64,000 bases of DNA from Kitasatospora aureofaciens (GTDB lineage Bacteria; Actinomycetota; Actinomycetes; Streptomycetales; Streptomycetaceae), in the NCBI RefSeq assembly GCF_019192735.1, contig NZ_JAHTKP010000005.1, positions 124,001-188,000 of the forward strand, written 5' to 3'. Position 1 is the first letter of the stretch, and each line of letters begins with the position of its first letter. Positions 49,184 through 57,508 of this stretch are shown here, piece after piece. Under the pieces are notes generated by a model. That model was not told the origin of the DNA. It saw only the letters and a list, made by a program, of their open reading frames with translations, and did not search any database. The translations under genes were made by a program, and so were the position numbers.

Positions 49184-50734
49184 TCAGGCGGCGGCGGGTG
49201 CGGGTTCCGGGGCGGGGGTGGCGGCGGGGAGGTGGCGCATCAGGCGGTAGGCCAGGAGCGAGGCGCCGAGGGCGAAGACCAGGCCGACCACCGCGGCGAC
49301 GTGCAGCCCGTCGGTGAAGGCCGCCCGGGTGGTCTCCAGCAGGTCGGCGCCGAGCCGGCCGGGCAGGTGGGCGGCGACGGTGACCGCGCCGCCGAGGGTG
49401 TCCTGGGCGGCGCGGGCGGCCTCGCCGTCCACGCCCGCCGGGAGGGCGCCGTCCAGCCGGTGGCGGTAGACCGCCGCGCCGGCCGCGCCGAGCAGGGCGA
49501 TGCCGAGCGAGCTGCCCAGCTCGACCGCGGTCTCGGAGGCGGCGGAGGCGGCACCGGCCCGCTCGACGGGGGCGGCGGAGACGACCATCTCGGCGGTCAT
49601 CGTCATCGTGCCGACGGTGCCCGCGGCCAGCACGCCCGCCGCGGTGAGGATGAGCGCCAGCGGGGAGTGCGCACCGACCTGCGTCATCATCGCGAAGCCC
49701 GTCGCCCCGACCAGGAAGCCGCCGCCCATCAGGACCGCCGGACGGACCTTCCCGGCGAGCGCCGAGCTGATCCCGACCGCCGCGCCGACGCCGAGGCTCG
49801 GCACCAGCGACCAGAGCGAGGCGGTGAGCGGGCTCATCCCCTTGACCAGTTGCAGGTACTGCGAAGTGAAGAGGGAGAAGCCCATCATCGCGAACATCGC
49901 GATGGTGTTGACGCTGATCGCCCCGCTGAACGTGCGGATCCGGAACAGGCTCAGGTCGAGCAGCGGGTCGGCGGCGGTGCGCTGGCGCCACACGAACGCG
50001 GCGGCGAGCAGCAGCCCGGCCGGGAGGGCGAGGGCGGGGAGCAGGCTCCACCCGTCCACCGCGAGGGTCTTGACGCCGTAGACCAGCGGGAGGATCGCGG
50101 CGATCGAGAGCGCGGCGCCGAGCAGGTCGAAGCGGCCGGTGCGGGCGCCGGAGCGGTACTCGGGGAGCAGCACGGGGGCGGTGAGCAGCACCACGGCCAT
50201 CACCGGGACGGCGAGCAGGAACGCGGAGCCCCACCAGAAGTGCTCCAGCAGCAGGCCGCCGGCGACCGGCCCGAGGGTGGCCCCGGCGGTGAGGATGCCG
50301 CCCCAGGCGCCGAGGGCGATCTGCCGCTGCTTGGGGTCGTGGAACATGTTGCGGATCAGCGCGAGGGTCGAGGGCATCACGGTGGCCCCGGCGGCGCCGA
50401 GCAGGGCGCGGGCGGCGATCAGCTGGTCGGCGTCGTGGGCCCAGGCGGCCAGCAGCGAGGCGCCGATGAAGCCGGTGGCGCCGATCATCAGCAGCCGGCG
50501 GCGGCCGATCCGGTCGCCCAGCGAGCCCATGGTGATGAGCAGCCCGGCGAGCAGGAACGAGTACATGTCCATGATCCACAGCTGCTGGGTGCCGCTGGGG
50601 GCGAGCGTGGTGGAGATGTAGGGGACGGCGAAGAAGAGCACGCCCATGTCCATGGCGAGGACGAGTGTCGGCAGAAGGAGGACGGCCAGGCCGATCCATT
50701 CGCGACGGCCTGCGCGGCCGGTGGTTGCGGTCAT
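49184..50734 (-). CDS. MFS drug exporter, DHA2 (14-helix) family
   Basis: This 516-residue protein has 14 membrane helices and the family motifs GDRIGRRRLLMIGATGF (motif A) and ALLGAAGATVMPSTLALI (motif C region). It is a proton-driven efflux pump; the drug spectrum is unknown. A divergent TetR gene 110 bp away probably represses it. Confidence 0.92.
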   Translation of the reverse strand: MTATTGRAGRREWIGLAVLLLPTLVLAMDMGVLFFAVPYISTTLAPSGTQQLWIMDMYSFLLAGLLITMGSLGDRIGRRRLLMIGATGFIGASLLAAWAHDADQLIAARALLGAAGATVMPSTLALIRNMFHDPKQRQIALGAWGGILTAGATLGPVAGGLLLEHFWWGSAFLLAVPVMAVVLLTAPVLLPEYRSGARTGRFDLLGAALSIAAILPLVYGVKTLAVDGWSLLPALALPAGLLLAAAFVWRQRTAADPLLDLSLFRIRTFSGAISVNTIAMFAMMGFSLFTSQYLQLVKGMSPLTASLWSLVPSLGVGAAVGISSALAGKVRPAVLMGGGFLVGATGFAMMTQVGAHSPLALILTAAGVLAAGTVGTMTMTAEMVVSAAPVERAGAASAASETAVELGSSLGIALLGAAGAAVYRHRLDGALPAGVDGEAARAAQDTLGGAVTVAAHLPGRLGADLLETTRAAFTDGLHVAAVVGLVFALGASLLAYRLMRHLPAATPAPEPAPAAA

Positions 50735-50757
50735 GAGGAAGACGGTACGGACGTGTC

Positions 50758-50769
50758 AGACGTTTGTCT
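50758..50769. promoter_or_regulatory. Possible TetR operator between MFS and regulator genes
   Basis: AGAC, GTTT, GTCT is a short inverted repeat in the 110-bp divergent spacer, with a related CGTCT further on (50779-50783). It fits a TetR site in place, but the motif is short. Confidence 0.4.
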
Positions 50770-50844
50770 AGATCCTTCGTCTGAATCGATCGTCTTACTC
50801 GGCCGTGCTACACGACCGTCCAGATCTTCCGTAGCATCGGGGGC

Positions 50845-51435
50845 ATGGGAAACCGCGAAGACCTCATGGCGGGCGCCAAGCGCTGCCTGTACGAGAAGGG
50901 CTACGGCCGCACCACGGCCCGGGACATCGCCACCGCCTCGGGCGTCAGCCTGGCCGCGATCGGCTACCACTTCGGCTCGAAGGACACGCTGCTCAACGCC
51001 GCGATGATCGAGGCGATCGGGGAGATGGGGGTGGCTCTGGGGGCGGTGGTCGTCGCCGCGAACCGGACGTCCGAGGACCCGGAGGAGCGCTTCGTCGCGG
51101 TGTGGGAGGGCCTCAAGGGCGTCTTCGTCGAGCACCGGGGGCTCTGGGCGGCCCAGTTCGAGGCGCTCGCGCAGGCCGCGCACGCCCCCGAGCTGGCGCA
51201 GGCGTTCTCGGAGGCGCAGAAGGAGGGCCGGCTCGGCCTCGCCGCGCTGTTCCAGGGTCTGCCCGAGGTGCCGGACACCGAGGAGGAACTCGCCCGCGGC
51301 GCCTTCTACCAGACGCTGCTGGCCGGGTACGTCGCCCAGTGGCTGGCCGCCCCCGAACTCGCGCCGAGCGGACGGGACTTCCTGCGCGGGCTGCGGCTGG
51401 TCAGCGAGAGCGTCCTGGAGCCCGCTACGCGGTGA
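50845..51435 (+). CDS. TetR-family regulator
   Basis: This 196-residue protein has an N-terminal helix-turn-helix (YGRTTARDIATASGVSLAAI, YHFGSKDTLLNAAM), the TetR signature, and a ligand-binding C-terminal domain. It is divergent from the MFS pump and likely controls it by releasing DNA when a pump substrate binds. The stop overlaps a convergent cupin gene by 11 bp. Confidence 0.92.
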   Translation: MGNREDLMAGAKRCLYEKGYGRTTARDIATASGVSLAAIGYHFGSKDTLLNAAMIEAIGEMGVALGAVVVAANRTSEDPEERFVAVWEGLKGVFVEHRGLWAAQFEALAQAAHAPELAQAFSEAQKEGRLGLAALFQGLPEVPDTEEELARGAFYQTLLAGYVAQWLAAPELAPSGRDFLRGLRLVSESVLEPATR

Positions 51436-51787
51436 CCACCGTGAGCAGCACCACCGAGTCGACGTGCGCCAGCAGCCCGTGCCGCTCCTGCGGGACGGGC
51501 GCCAGCTCGCCCGCCGACAGCTCCTGACGCCGGCCGGCCACGGTCAGCGCGACCCGGCCGCGCAGCACCTGGACGCTGCCGGCGGTCGGCGGGGTGTGCT
51601 CGTCCAGCGAGGTGCCGCCGGTCAGGGCGATCACCGTCTGCCGCAGTAGGCCGTCGTGCAGGACGAGACGGGCGCTGCGCCCGTGCGGGCTCTCGGCGGC
51701 CTTCGCGGCGTGCTCCACGGCGAGCTGTTCGAGATCGGCCCTGTCGGGATCCGCCCTGCCGGGGTCGGCCCTTCCGGGATCGGCCAT
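51425..51787 (-). CDS. Cupin-domain protein
   Basis: This 120-residue protein has an N-terminal run ADPGRADPGRADPDRAD coded by a tandem repeat (about 51735-51785), then a small cupin barrel: TSLDEHTPPTAGSVQVLRGR and LSAGELAPVPQERHGLLA. His residues in EHTPP and RHGLL could bind metal. Its function is unknown. Confidence 0.75.
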   Translation of the reverse strand: MADPGRADPGRADPDRADLEQLAVEHAAKAAESPHGRSARLVLHDGLLRQTVIALTGGTSLDEHTPPTAGSVQVLRGRVALTVAGRRQELSAGELAPVPQERHGLLAHVDSVVLLTVVTA

Positions 51788-51895
51788 CGCGCGTCCTCCT
51801 GACCCTGCGTGCCCCCAGCGTCGCGGACGCGGTCGGCTCGCGCACCCGGAGCCGCTCGGCGTGCGGGCCCCGCCGAGTGCCCGCATCGTGGAGGC

Positions 51896-52165
51896 ATGGC
51901 GACGACCAACGAGGGATTTCTCAGCGGGTTCCAGGTCAACCGCTCGCTGCTGACCGGCGGCGCGGTGCTCACCGGCATCGGCGCGGTGCTCGGCGCGGCC
52001 GGGGCGGCGATGGTGTGCGCGGCGCTGGCCACGGCCGGCCGCAGCTGGGTGCGCAGCCTGGAGACTCCGCCCACCGCACTGGCCCAACGGGCGCTGCACG
52101 AGGCGAAGGTGGCGTCGGTCGCGGGCTGGGAGGCCTGGCGCGCCGAGCACGGGTCGCCCAACTGA
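51896..52165 (+). CDS. Small membrane protein of unknown function
   Basis: This 89-residue protein starts MATTNEGFLSGFQVNRSLLT and has one long hydrophobic stretch (GAVLTGIGAVLGAAGAAMVC), followed by a soluble helix. It resembles small Streptomyces membrane proteins without known role. ATG 51896 follows GGAGG closely. Confidence 0.6.
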   Translation: MATTNEGFLSGFQVNRSLLTGGAVLTGIGAVLGAAGAAMVCAALATAGRSWVRSLETPPTALAQRALHEAKVASVAGWEAWRAEHGSPN

Positions 52166-52199
52166 CCTTCACCCGTCCGGCCCATGGGGTGGACGGGGA

Positions 52200-52232
52200 G
52201 CGGCGGGCCGCCATGGGGGTGCGGCCCGCCGC
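52200..52232. terminator. Bidirectional terminator hairpin
   Basis: GCGGCGGGCCGC (52200-52211) and GCGGCCCGCCGC (52221-52232) are perfect 12-bp arms between convergent genes. Confidence 0.78.
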
Positions 52233-52246
52233 AGCTGTGAACCTAC

Positions 52247-53404
52247 CTACAGGCCGAGCGACTTGGCGATGATGCTGCGCATGACCTCGCTGGTGCCGCC
52301 GTAGATCCGGAAGACCCGGTTGTCGGTGTAGAGCCGGGCGATCGGGTACTCCAGGATGTAGCCGTAACCGCCGTGCAGCTGAAGGCACTTGTCGATGACG
52401 GTAGAGGCCGACTCGGTGCAGAACAGCTTCGCGGCGGCCGCGTCGGCGACGGTCAGCTCGCCGTGCTGGTACAGCTCCAGGGCGCGGTCCACCACCGACT
52501 GCTGCGCCACCACCTGGGCCTCGCAGTCCGCCAGGGTGAACTTGGTGTTCTGGAACTCGGCGACGGCCTTGCCGAACACCTTGCGGTCCTTGACGTACTG
52601 GACCGCGAACCGCACCGCCGCCGCGGCGGCCGCGTACGCGCTGACCGCGATCGCCAGCCGTTCCTGCACGAGGTTGTGGGTCAGGTAGGAGAAGGCCCTG
52701 CCCTCCTCGCCGAGCAGGTTCTCCACCGGCACCTTGACGTCGCTGAACGCCAGCTCGGCGGTGTCCGAGGTGCGCAGGCCGATCTTCTGCAGCTTGCGGC
52801 CGACGGTGTAGCCCTCGGAGGCCGTGTCCACGCAGAGGATGGACAGCCCGGCCCGGCGGTTCTCCGGGTCGTACGGGGAGGTGCGGCACACCACCAGGAC
52901 GAGGTCGGCCAGCACGCCGCCGGTGATGAAGGTCTTGGCGCCGTTCAGGACGTAGTGGGTGCCGTCCTCGGAGAGCCGTGCGGTGGTGGTGATGCCCGCG
53001 AGGTCGGAGCCGGCGCCCGGCTCGGTCATCGCGATCGCGGTCATGATGTCGCCCGAGACGAAGCCGGGCAGCCAGCGCCGCTTCTGCTCCTCGGTCGCGT
53101 ACTCCAGCAGGTACGGCAGGACCAGCCCGGTGTGCACGCCCGACGAGCCGAAGCTGACGCCCGCGCGGGCGGTCTCCTCGGCGATCACCGCCTGGTACTT
53201 GAAGCCGCTCTCGCCCGCGCCGCCGTACTCCTCGGGCACCTCGATGCCGTAGACGCCGAGCGCGCCGAGCTGCCGGTAGAAGTCGCGCGGGGGGTGGCCG
53301 TCGGCCTCCCAGCTCTCGTAGACCGGGACGACCTCGTTGGCGATGAAGTCCCGGACGGTCTCCCGGAAGGCCTCGTGGTCCTCGGTGAACACGGTGCGGC
53401 GCAC
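52247..53404 (-). CDS. Acyl-CoA dehydrogenase, long-chain/isovaleryl type
   Basis: This 385-residue FAD enzyme oxidises acyl-CoA at the alpha-beta bond. The FAD/substrate motif AMTEPGAGSDLAG and the C-terminal IYGGTSEVMRSIIAK are clear. In the medium-chain subfamily the last motif carries the catalytic Glu (YEGT); here it is Gly, and the Glu of LVQERLAIAV occupies the position used by long-chain and isovaleryl enzymes, so the enzyme should be active. GTG 53404 has AAGGGA upstream. It is divergent from a double TetR regulator. Confidence 0.92.
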   Translation of the reverse strand: MRRTVFTEDHEAFRETVRDFIANEVVPVYESWEADGHPPRDFYRQLGALGVYGIEVPEEYGGAGESGFKYQAVIAEETARAGVSFGSSGVHTGLVLPYLLEYATEEQKRRWLPGFVSGDIMTAIAMTEPGAGSDLAGITTTARLSEDGTHYVLNGAKTFITGGVLADLVLVVCRTSPYDPENRRAGLSILCVDTASEGYTVGRKLQKIGLRTSDTAELAFSDVKVPVENLLGEEGRAFSYLTHNLVQERLAIAVSAYAAAAAAVRFAVQYVKDRKVFGKAVAEFQNTKFTLADCEAQVVAQQSVVDRALELYQHGELTVADAAAAKLFCTESASTVIDKCLQLHGGYGYILEYPIARLYTDNRVFRIYGGTSEVMRSIIAKSLGL

Positions 53405-53456
53405 GGCGGCGCTCCCTTCGGTGGTACCAGCGGTGATCCGGCCAGGTGGTGGCCTC

Positions 53457-53561
53457 ACAAGTTAATCCCGGGTAGCTTCGGCTGTCCAGGGTCGGCGCTC
53501 CCGGAACAGTCCGGTGATCACCGGTCCCGAGCCGGGACAAGTGAATCCTTGCTAGCCTTCG
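53457..53561. promoter_or_regulatory. Two direct repeats between divergent acyl-CoA dehydrogenase and TetR genes
   Basis: ACAAGTTAATCCCGGGTAGC (from 53457) and ACAAGTGAATCCTTGCTAGC (from 53537) share the frame ACAAGTNAATCC..G.TAGC followed by CTTCG-like bases. TAGCCT in the second could be a -10 element of the regulator gene. The pair is a candidate binding site for the double TetR protein. Confidence 0.55.
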
Positions 53562-53596
53562 TTCGGCGAAGCGGCGCGAACCGGGAGGGGCATGGC

Positions 53597-54760
53597 ATGG
53601 TGGTCCGACGGCCGCCCGGGCGGCGCGCCCAGATCCTCGCGGTGGCGGCCGACCGCTTCCACCGCAGCGGCTACCACCAGGTCTCGATGACCGAGGTGGC
53701 CGCCGGGGTCGGCATCACCGCGCCCGCCCTCTACCGGCACTTCCGCGGCAAGCCCGAACTCCTCGACCGCGCCGTCCGGCTCGGCCTGGACGCGCTGGCC
53801 GATGGGCTCCGCGCGGCCGACTCCACGGACGGGCTGGGCGAGGCCCTGGCGGCCGTCGCCGTCGGGCACCGCCCGCTCGGCACCCTGGTGCAGCGCGACG
53901 CGCGGCTGCTGCCGCCGGCCCGGCGGGCGGCCCTGCGCCGCGAACTGCGCGCGGACGCGGCGCTGATGGTCGCCGTCCTGCGCGCGGAGCGTCCCGAACT
54001 GTCCTGCGAAGACGTGGAGTTGCTCTGCTGGTCGGCGCTCTCGGCCTGCGCCGGGCTCTCCTACCAGTCGGCCGCGCCGCAGCCCCGTCGCGCGGAGGCG
54101 GTGCTGCGCGAGGTGGTCGCGGCCGTCCTCGCGGTCTCCCTCGACGGCACCGGCGCCGGCACCGTTGCCGGCCCGCAGCCGCGCGTCGCCGTCCCCGGGC
54201 CCCGGCCGCAGGCGCGGCGCGAGGAGCTGCTCGCGGCGGCCGTCCGGCTGTTCCACGAGCGCGGCTTCGACAACGTCAGCACCGACCAGCTCGGCGCCGC
54301 CGTCGGCATCTCCGGCCCCAGCGTGTACCGGCACTTCGACAGCAAGGCGCAGCTGCTCGCGGCCTCGCTGGTGCGCAGCCGCGAGCGCCTGTGGCACGAG
54401 GTGGACGGCGCGATCTCGGCCGCGCCCGACCCGGACGCGGCGCTGGCGGCCGGCCTGGCGGCGTACGTCGGCTTCGCCCGGCGCAACGGCGACTATCTGG
54501 GCGCGATGCTCAGCGAGACGGAGCGGCTGGCCCCGCCCGACCGGCGGGTCGCGGTGGACTTCCGCCGGGACTTCCTGCGGACCTGGGTGGGCCTGCTGCG
54601 CCGGGTGCGCCCGGAGTACGACGCGGTGGAGGCCCGGATCCGGGTGCACGCCCTGTTCGCCGTGGTCAACGACGGTGTCCGGAACCGCCCGCACAGCGCC
54701 CGCCCGGACCTCGGCGACTGCCTCCTGCGCCTCGCCCGGGCCGTCCTCGGCCTGTCCTGA
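53597..54760 (+). CDS. Double TetR regulator (two TetR units in one chain)
   Basis: This 387-residue protein has two complete TetR helix-turn-helix domains. The first is at about residues 10-55 (YHQVSMTEVAAGVGITAPAL, YRHFRGKPELLDRAV) and the second at about 205-250 (FDNVSTDQLGAAVGISGPSV, YRHFDSKAQLLAASL), each followed by a helical sensor half. The tandem fusion acts like a covalent dimer. Divergence from the acyl-CoA dehydrogenase suggests control of fatty acid or branched-chain catabolism by an acyl-CoA; this is inference. Confidence 0.9.
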   Translation: MVVRRPPGRRAQILAVAADRFHRSGYHQVSMTEVAAGVGITAPALYRHFRGKPELLDRAVRLGLDALADGLRAADSTDGLGEALAAVAVGHRPLGTLVQRDARLLPPARRAALRRELRADAALMVAVLRAERPELSCEDVELLCWSALSACAGLSYQSAAPQPRRAEAVLREVVAAVLAVSLDGTGAGTVAGPQPRVAVPGPRPQARREELLAAAVRLFHERGFDNVSTDQLGAAVGISGPSVYRHFDSKAQLLAASLVRSRERLWHEVDGAISAAPDPDAALAAGLAAYVGFARRNGDYLGAMLSETERLAPPDRRVAVDFRRDFLRTWVGLLRRVRPEYDAVEARIRVHALFAVVNDGVRNRPHSARPDLGDCLLRLARAVLGLS

Positions 54761-54786
54761 CGTGCGGCTTCTCCTGACGCGCCGCC

Positions 54787-54830
54787 GGGCCGGGCCCCCG
54801 CCCCGCGCTGGTGGGGCGGGCACCCGGCCC
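54787..54830. terminator. Bidirectional terminator hairpin
   Basis: GGGCCGGGCCCCCGCCCC (54787-54804) pairs with GGGGCGGGCACCCGGCCC (54813-54830) apart from one internal mismatch pair. It lies between convergent genes. Confidence 0.75.
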
Positions 54831-54865
54831 GTGGGGGTGAGGCTGCGCCAGGGGCAGGGCGCGGC

Positions 54866-55189
54866 CTAGTAGAGGACGTGCGGGTAGTACACGCGCGCGT
54901 CGAAGTTGCCGTTGCCCTGCACGGCGCCGATGTTGCCGCCGTTGCCGGTCGCGGCGAGGCCGTTGTTCTGGTTGCTCGCACCCGAACCGGTGGCCGTCTG
55001 CTGGGTGCTGACCACGTTGCCATGGACGTTGCCGATGATGTTGTTGGAGCCGGTGTTGCTCACGACGCTGCTGTTGGAGTGGTCGATGGCACCGGCGCCG
55101 TTGTCGGCGTGCGCGGTGGCGGCACCGACACCGACGAGGAGGAAGGCCCCGAGGGCGGTGACGGCGGCGGCTGCGCGAATACGGGACAC
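54866..55189 (-). CDS. Small secreted Asn/Gly-rich protein
   Basis: This 107-residue protein has a signal peptide (AAAAVTALGAFLLVGVGAAT, cleavage after AHA) and a mature part rich in Asn, Gly, Ser and Val (SSVVSNTGSNNIIGNVHGNV, QQTATGSGASNQNNGLAATG), ending FDARVYYPHVLY. No Cys is present. Such low-complexity surface proteins are frequent in Streptomyces; the alternating small/Val pattern could form beta structure, but it is not a chaplin. GTG 55189 has GGGAGA upstream. Confidence 0.72.
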   Translation of the reverse strand: MSRIRAAAAVTALGAFLLVGVGAATAHADNGAGAIDHSNSSVVSNTGSNNIIGNVHGNVVSTQQTATGSGASNQNNGLAATGNGGNIGAVQGNGNFDARVYYPHVLY

Positions 55190-55521
55190 GCTGGTCTCCC
55201 TGAGCTGGAGTGCGAAATGTGGCGCGATCCGGAGTGGCCGCTCCGTGGCGCCGTTGCCTGACGTCGCACGATCAGCATTCACCACCGATGTGGACGAACT
55301 CCACCGAATGGGTGGCAATTCGCCCGATGGTGTCATGGCGCGGGCATATCCGGGGTTCGTGCGACTTCCGGCAGTGAAGGTCAAGTGTCCGTGAAGAGTG
55401 GAGAGTTGGAGGGGGAGTCGAATGGTGTCGACAAACCCCGACTGTCAATACCGAGTTGACCGAGGGTCGTCAGAGAGAAAGAAATGGTCGCCGGATAGTC
55501 GCACTGGCACACTGGGTTCCC
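55190..55521. other. 332-bp divergent spacer without a gene
   Basis: This separates the secreted-protein and HSP90-family genes. I see no CIRCE-type heat-shock inverted repeat. There is no clear ribosome site before ATG 55522, so that mRNA may be leaderless or use another start. Confidence 0.5.
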
Positions 55522-57438
55522 ATGTCTCAAGGTCTCCCGCCCGAGCCCGTCCCCGCCGAGGATCTGCGTACGACCGAGGTCGATCTCGGCGGCCTGGTGA
55601 GCGTCCTCGCCACCCACCTGTACTCCACCCCGCTGGTCGCCCTGCGCGAACTCGTTCAGAACGCCCACGACTCGCACACCCGCCGGCTGCTGGAGGACCC
55701 GGACGGCGACCACCGCCCGCTGATCCGGGTGCGCGGCGACGCCGCCCGGCGGACCGTCGGCATCGAGGACACCGGGGCCGGCCTCACCGAGCCGGAGATC
55801 CACGCCTACCTCGCCACCGTCGGCACCGGCTACACCCGGATGCTGCGCGAACTCACCGGCAACCAGGAGCTGATCGGCGCCTTCGGGCTCGGCTTCCTCT
55901 CCGCGTTCTCGGTGGCCGACGAGGTCGTCGTCACCACCACCTCGCACCGCGAACCGGGGCTCGGCCACCGCTACCGCAGCCGCGGCGGCGAGCAGTACCT
56001 GGTCGAGCCGGTGCCGGCCAGGTCGCAGCCGGGCACGGTCGTCGAGCTGACGCTCAAGGCCGAACACGCCCACCTCGCCGACGAGGACGCCCTGCGCGCG
56101 GTGCTCGGCCGGTACTGCGTGCTGCTGCCGATCCCGGTCTTCGTCGGCGACGACGACGAACCCGTCAACGCCGTCGAGGTGCCCTGGCGCCAGCATCCCG
56201 AGGGCGACCCGCACGAGGCCCGGATGCGCTTCGCCACCGCCTTCGGCCGCCGCTTCGAGCCGCTGACCGCCTTCCCGGTCAACCCGGTCGAGGGCGGCAC
56301 CGACGCGATCGGCCTGCTCTGGGTCCAGGACGGCGGCACCTACGGCAGCAGCGACAACCGCGACCTCGCCGTCTACCTGCGCGGCATGCTGCTCGCCGAG
56401 GACGCCCGCGACCTGCTGCCCGGCTGGGCCGGGTTCATCGGCGGCGTCGTCGAGTCCAGCCGGCTCACCCCCACCGCCAGCCGCGAGGACCTCCAGCGCG
56501 ACGAGCACTACCGCGCGCTCCGGCAGACCCTCACCGACGCCATCGTCGACGGCCTGTACGAGACCGCCCGGCTGCGGCCCGCCACGTGGCGCCGCATCCT
56601 CACCCGGCACGGCCAGGACCTCCTCGGCGCCGCGCTCTGCGACGAGCGGCTGTTCACCCTGCTCGCCGACGACGTCCCGGTGCCCACCTCGCAGGGCGAC
56701 CTGACGGCGGGCGCGCTGCGGGCCGCGGGCGGGGGAGCGGTGCACGTCGCGCTCGGCAGCGGCGGCGGCTTCGAGGAGATGCTGTACCGGGCGATGCAGG
56801 TGCCGATCGCGCGCGGCGACCGGTACGCCGTCCTGCCGTTCCTGCGCCGGTACGCCCGGCTGCGCGGCTGCCGCCTGGTCGAGCTGGGCAGCGAGCACGG
56901 CGACCGCGCGATGTTCCGCGACCCGGAGCGCCCGCTGCCCGCCGAGGAGGCCGCCTGGCTGGCCGGCGCCCTCGCGGACCCGGGCGAGCAGCTGGTCCCG
57001 GCGCGGTTCGACCCGCCGGGCCTGCCGCTGGTCCTGGTGCCGGACCGGGAGGCCGAGCGGAAGGCGCGGATCGAGGACGACCGGGCCGACGCCCGCATCC
57101 CGTCCGCGGCGCTGCGGCTGGCCCGGGCGTTCACAGCCCGTACCGACGGCGAGGTCCGGGCCCGGCTCTACCTCAACCTGTCCTGCCCGGCCGTCCAGGA
57201 CCTGCTCGCCGCCTACCGCGCCGGGCACACCGGCAGCGCCACCGCGGCCGGGCTGCTCCGCTCGCTCAAGGTGATCATGGCCGCGGCGGGTCCGGCGGGC
57301 ACGTCGGGTTCGTCCGGCGGGGACCTGACCGCCGCCCTGTCCGGCGTCGGCACCGCGGTCTCCGCGCTGACCGCCGCCGTCCCGGCCGGCCTGCCGGACG
57401 TCCCGGACACCCCCGGCGCCCTCTCGGAGGAAGCGTGA
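55522..57438 (+). CDS. HSP90-family ATPase protein
   Basis: This 638-residue protein has an HSP90-type N-terminal ATP site: ALRELVQNAHDSHTRRLLED, VGIEDTGAGLTEPEI and IGAFGLGFLSAFSVAD. The middle domain follows, with PVNPVEGGTDAIGLLWVQDG and SRLTPTASREDLQRDEHYRA (the Arg that contacts ATP). The C-terminal region is shorter and more divergent than in HtpG. The next gene is a TPR protein, which recalls eukaryotic HSP90/TPR co-chaperone pairs. Confidence 0.88.
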   Translation: MSQGLPPEPVPAEDLRTTEVDLGGLVSVLATHLYSTPLVALRELVQNAHDSHTRRLLEDPDGDHRPLIRVRGDAARRTVGIEDTGAGLTEPEIHAYLATVGTGYTRMLRELTGNQELIGAFGLGFLSAFSVADEVVVTTTSHREPGLGHRYRSRGGEQYLVEPVPARSQPGTVVELTLKAEHAHLADEDALRAVLGRYCVLLPIPVFVGDDDEPVNAVEVPWRQHPEGDPHEARMRFATAFGRRFEPLTAFPVNPVEGGTDAIGLLWVQDGGTYGSSDNRDLAVYLRGMLLAEDARDLLPGWAGFIGGVVESSRLTPTASREDLQRDEHYRALRQTLTDAIVDGLYETARLRPATWRRILTRHGQDLLGAALCDERLFTLLADDVPVPTSQGDLTAGALRAAGGGAVHVALGSGGGFEEMLYRAMQVPIARGDRYAVLPFLRRYARLRGCRLVELGSEHGDRAMFRDPERPLPAEEAAWLAGALADPGEQLVPARFDPPGLPLVLVPDREAERKARIEDDRADARIPSAALRLARAFTARTDGEVRARLYLNLSCPAVQDLLAAYRAGHTGSATAAGLLRSLKVIMAAAGPAGTSGSSGGDLTAALSGVGTAVSALTAAVPAGLPDVPDTPGALSEEA

Positions 57439-57508
57439 CCGGCCTCCCGGACGGATTGTCAGTGGCAGGCGGCAGACTCTTCATCAGCACGACGCAGGGG
57501 GGAACACG

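Noticed and set aside
52247..53404. Acyl-CoA dehydrogenase with a lost catalytic Glu (YGGT in place of YEGT)
   Set aside because: Long-chain and isovaleryl-type enzymes use a Glu elsewhere, and the matching Glu is present in LVQERLAIA.
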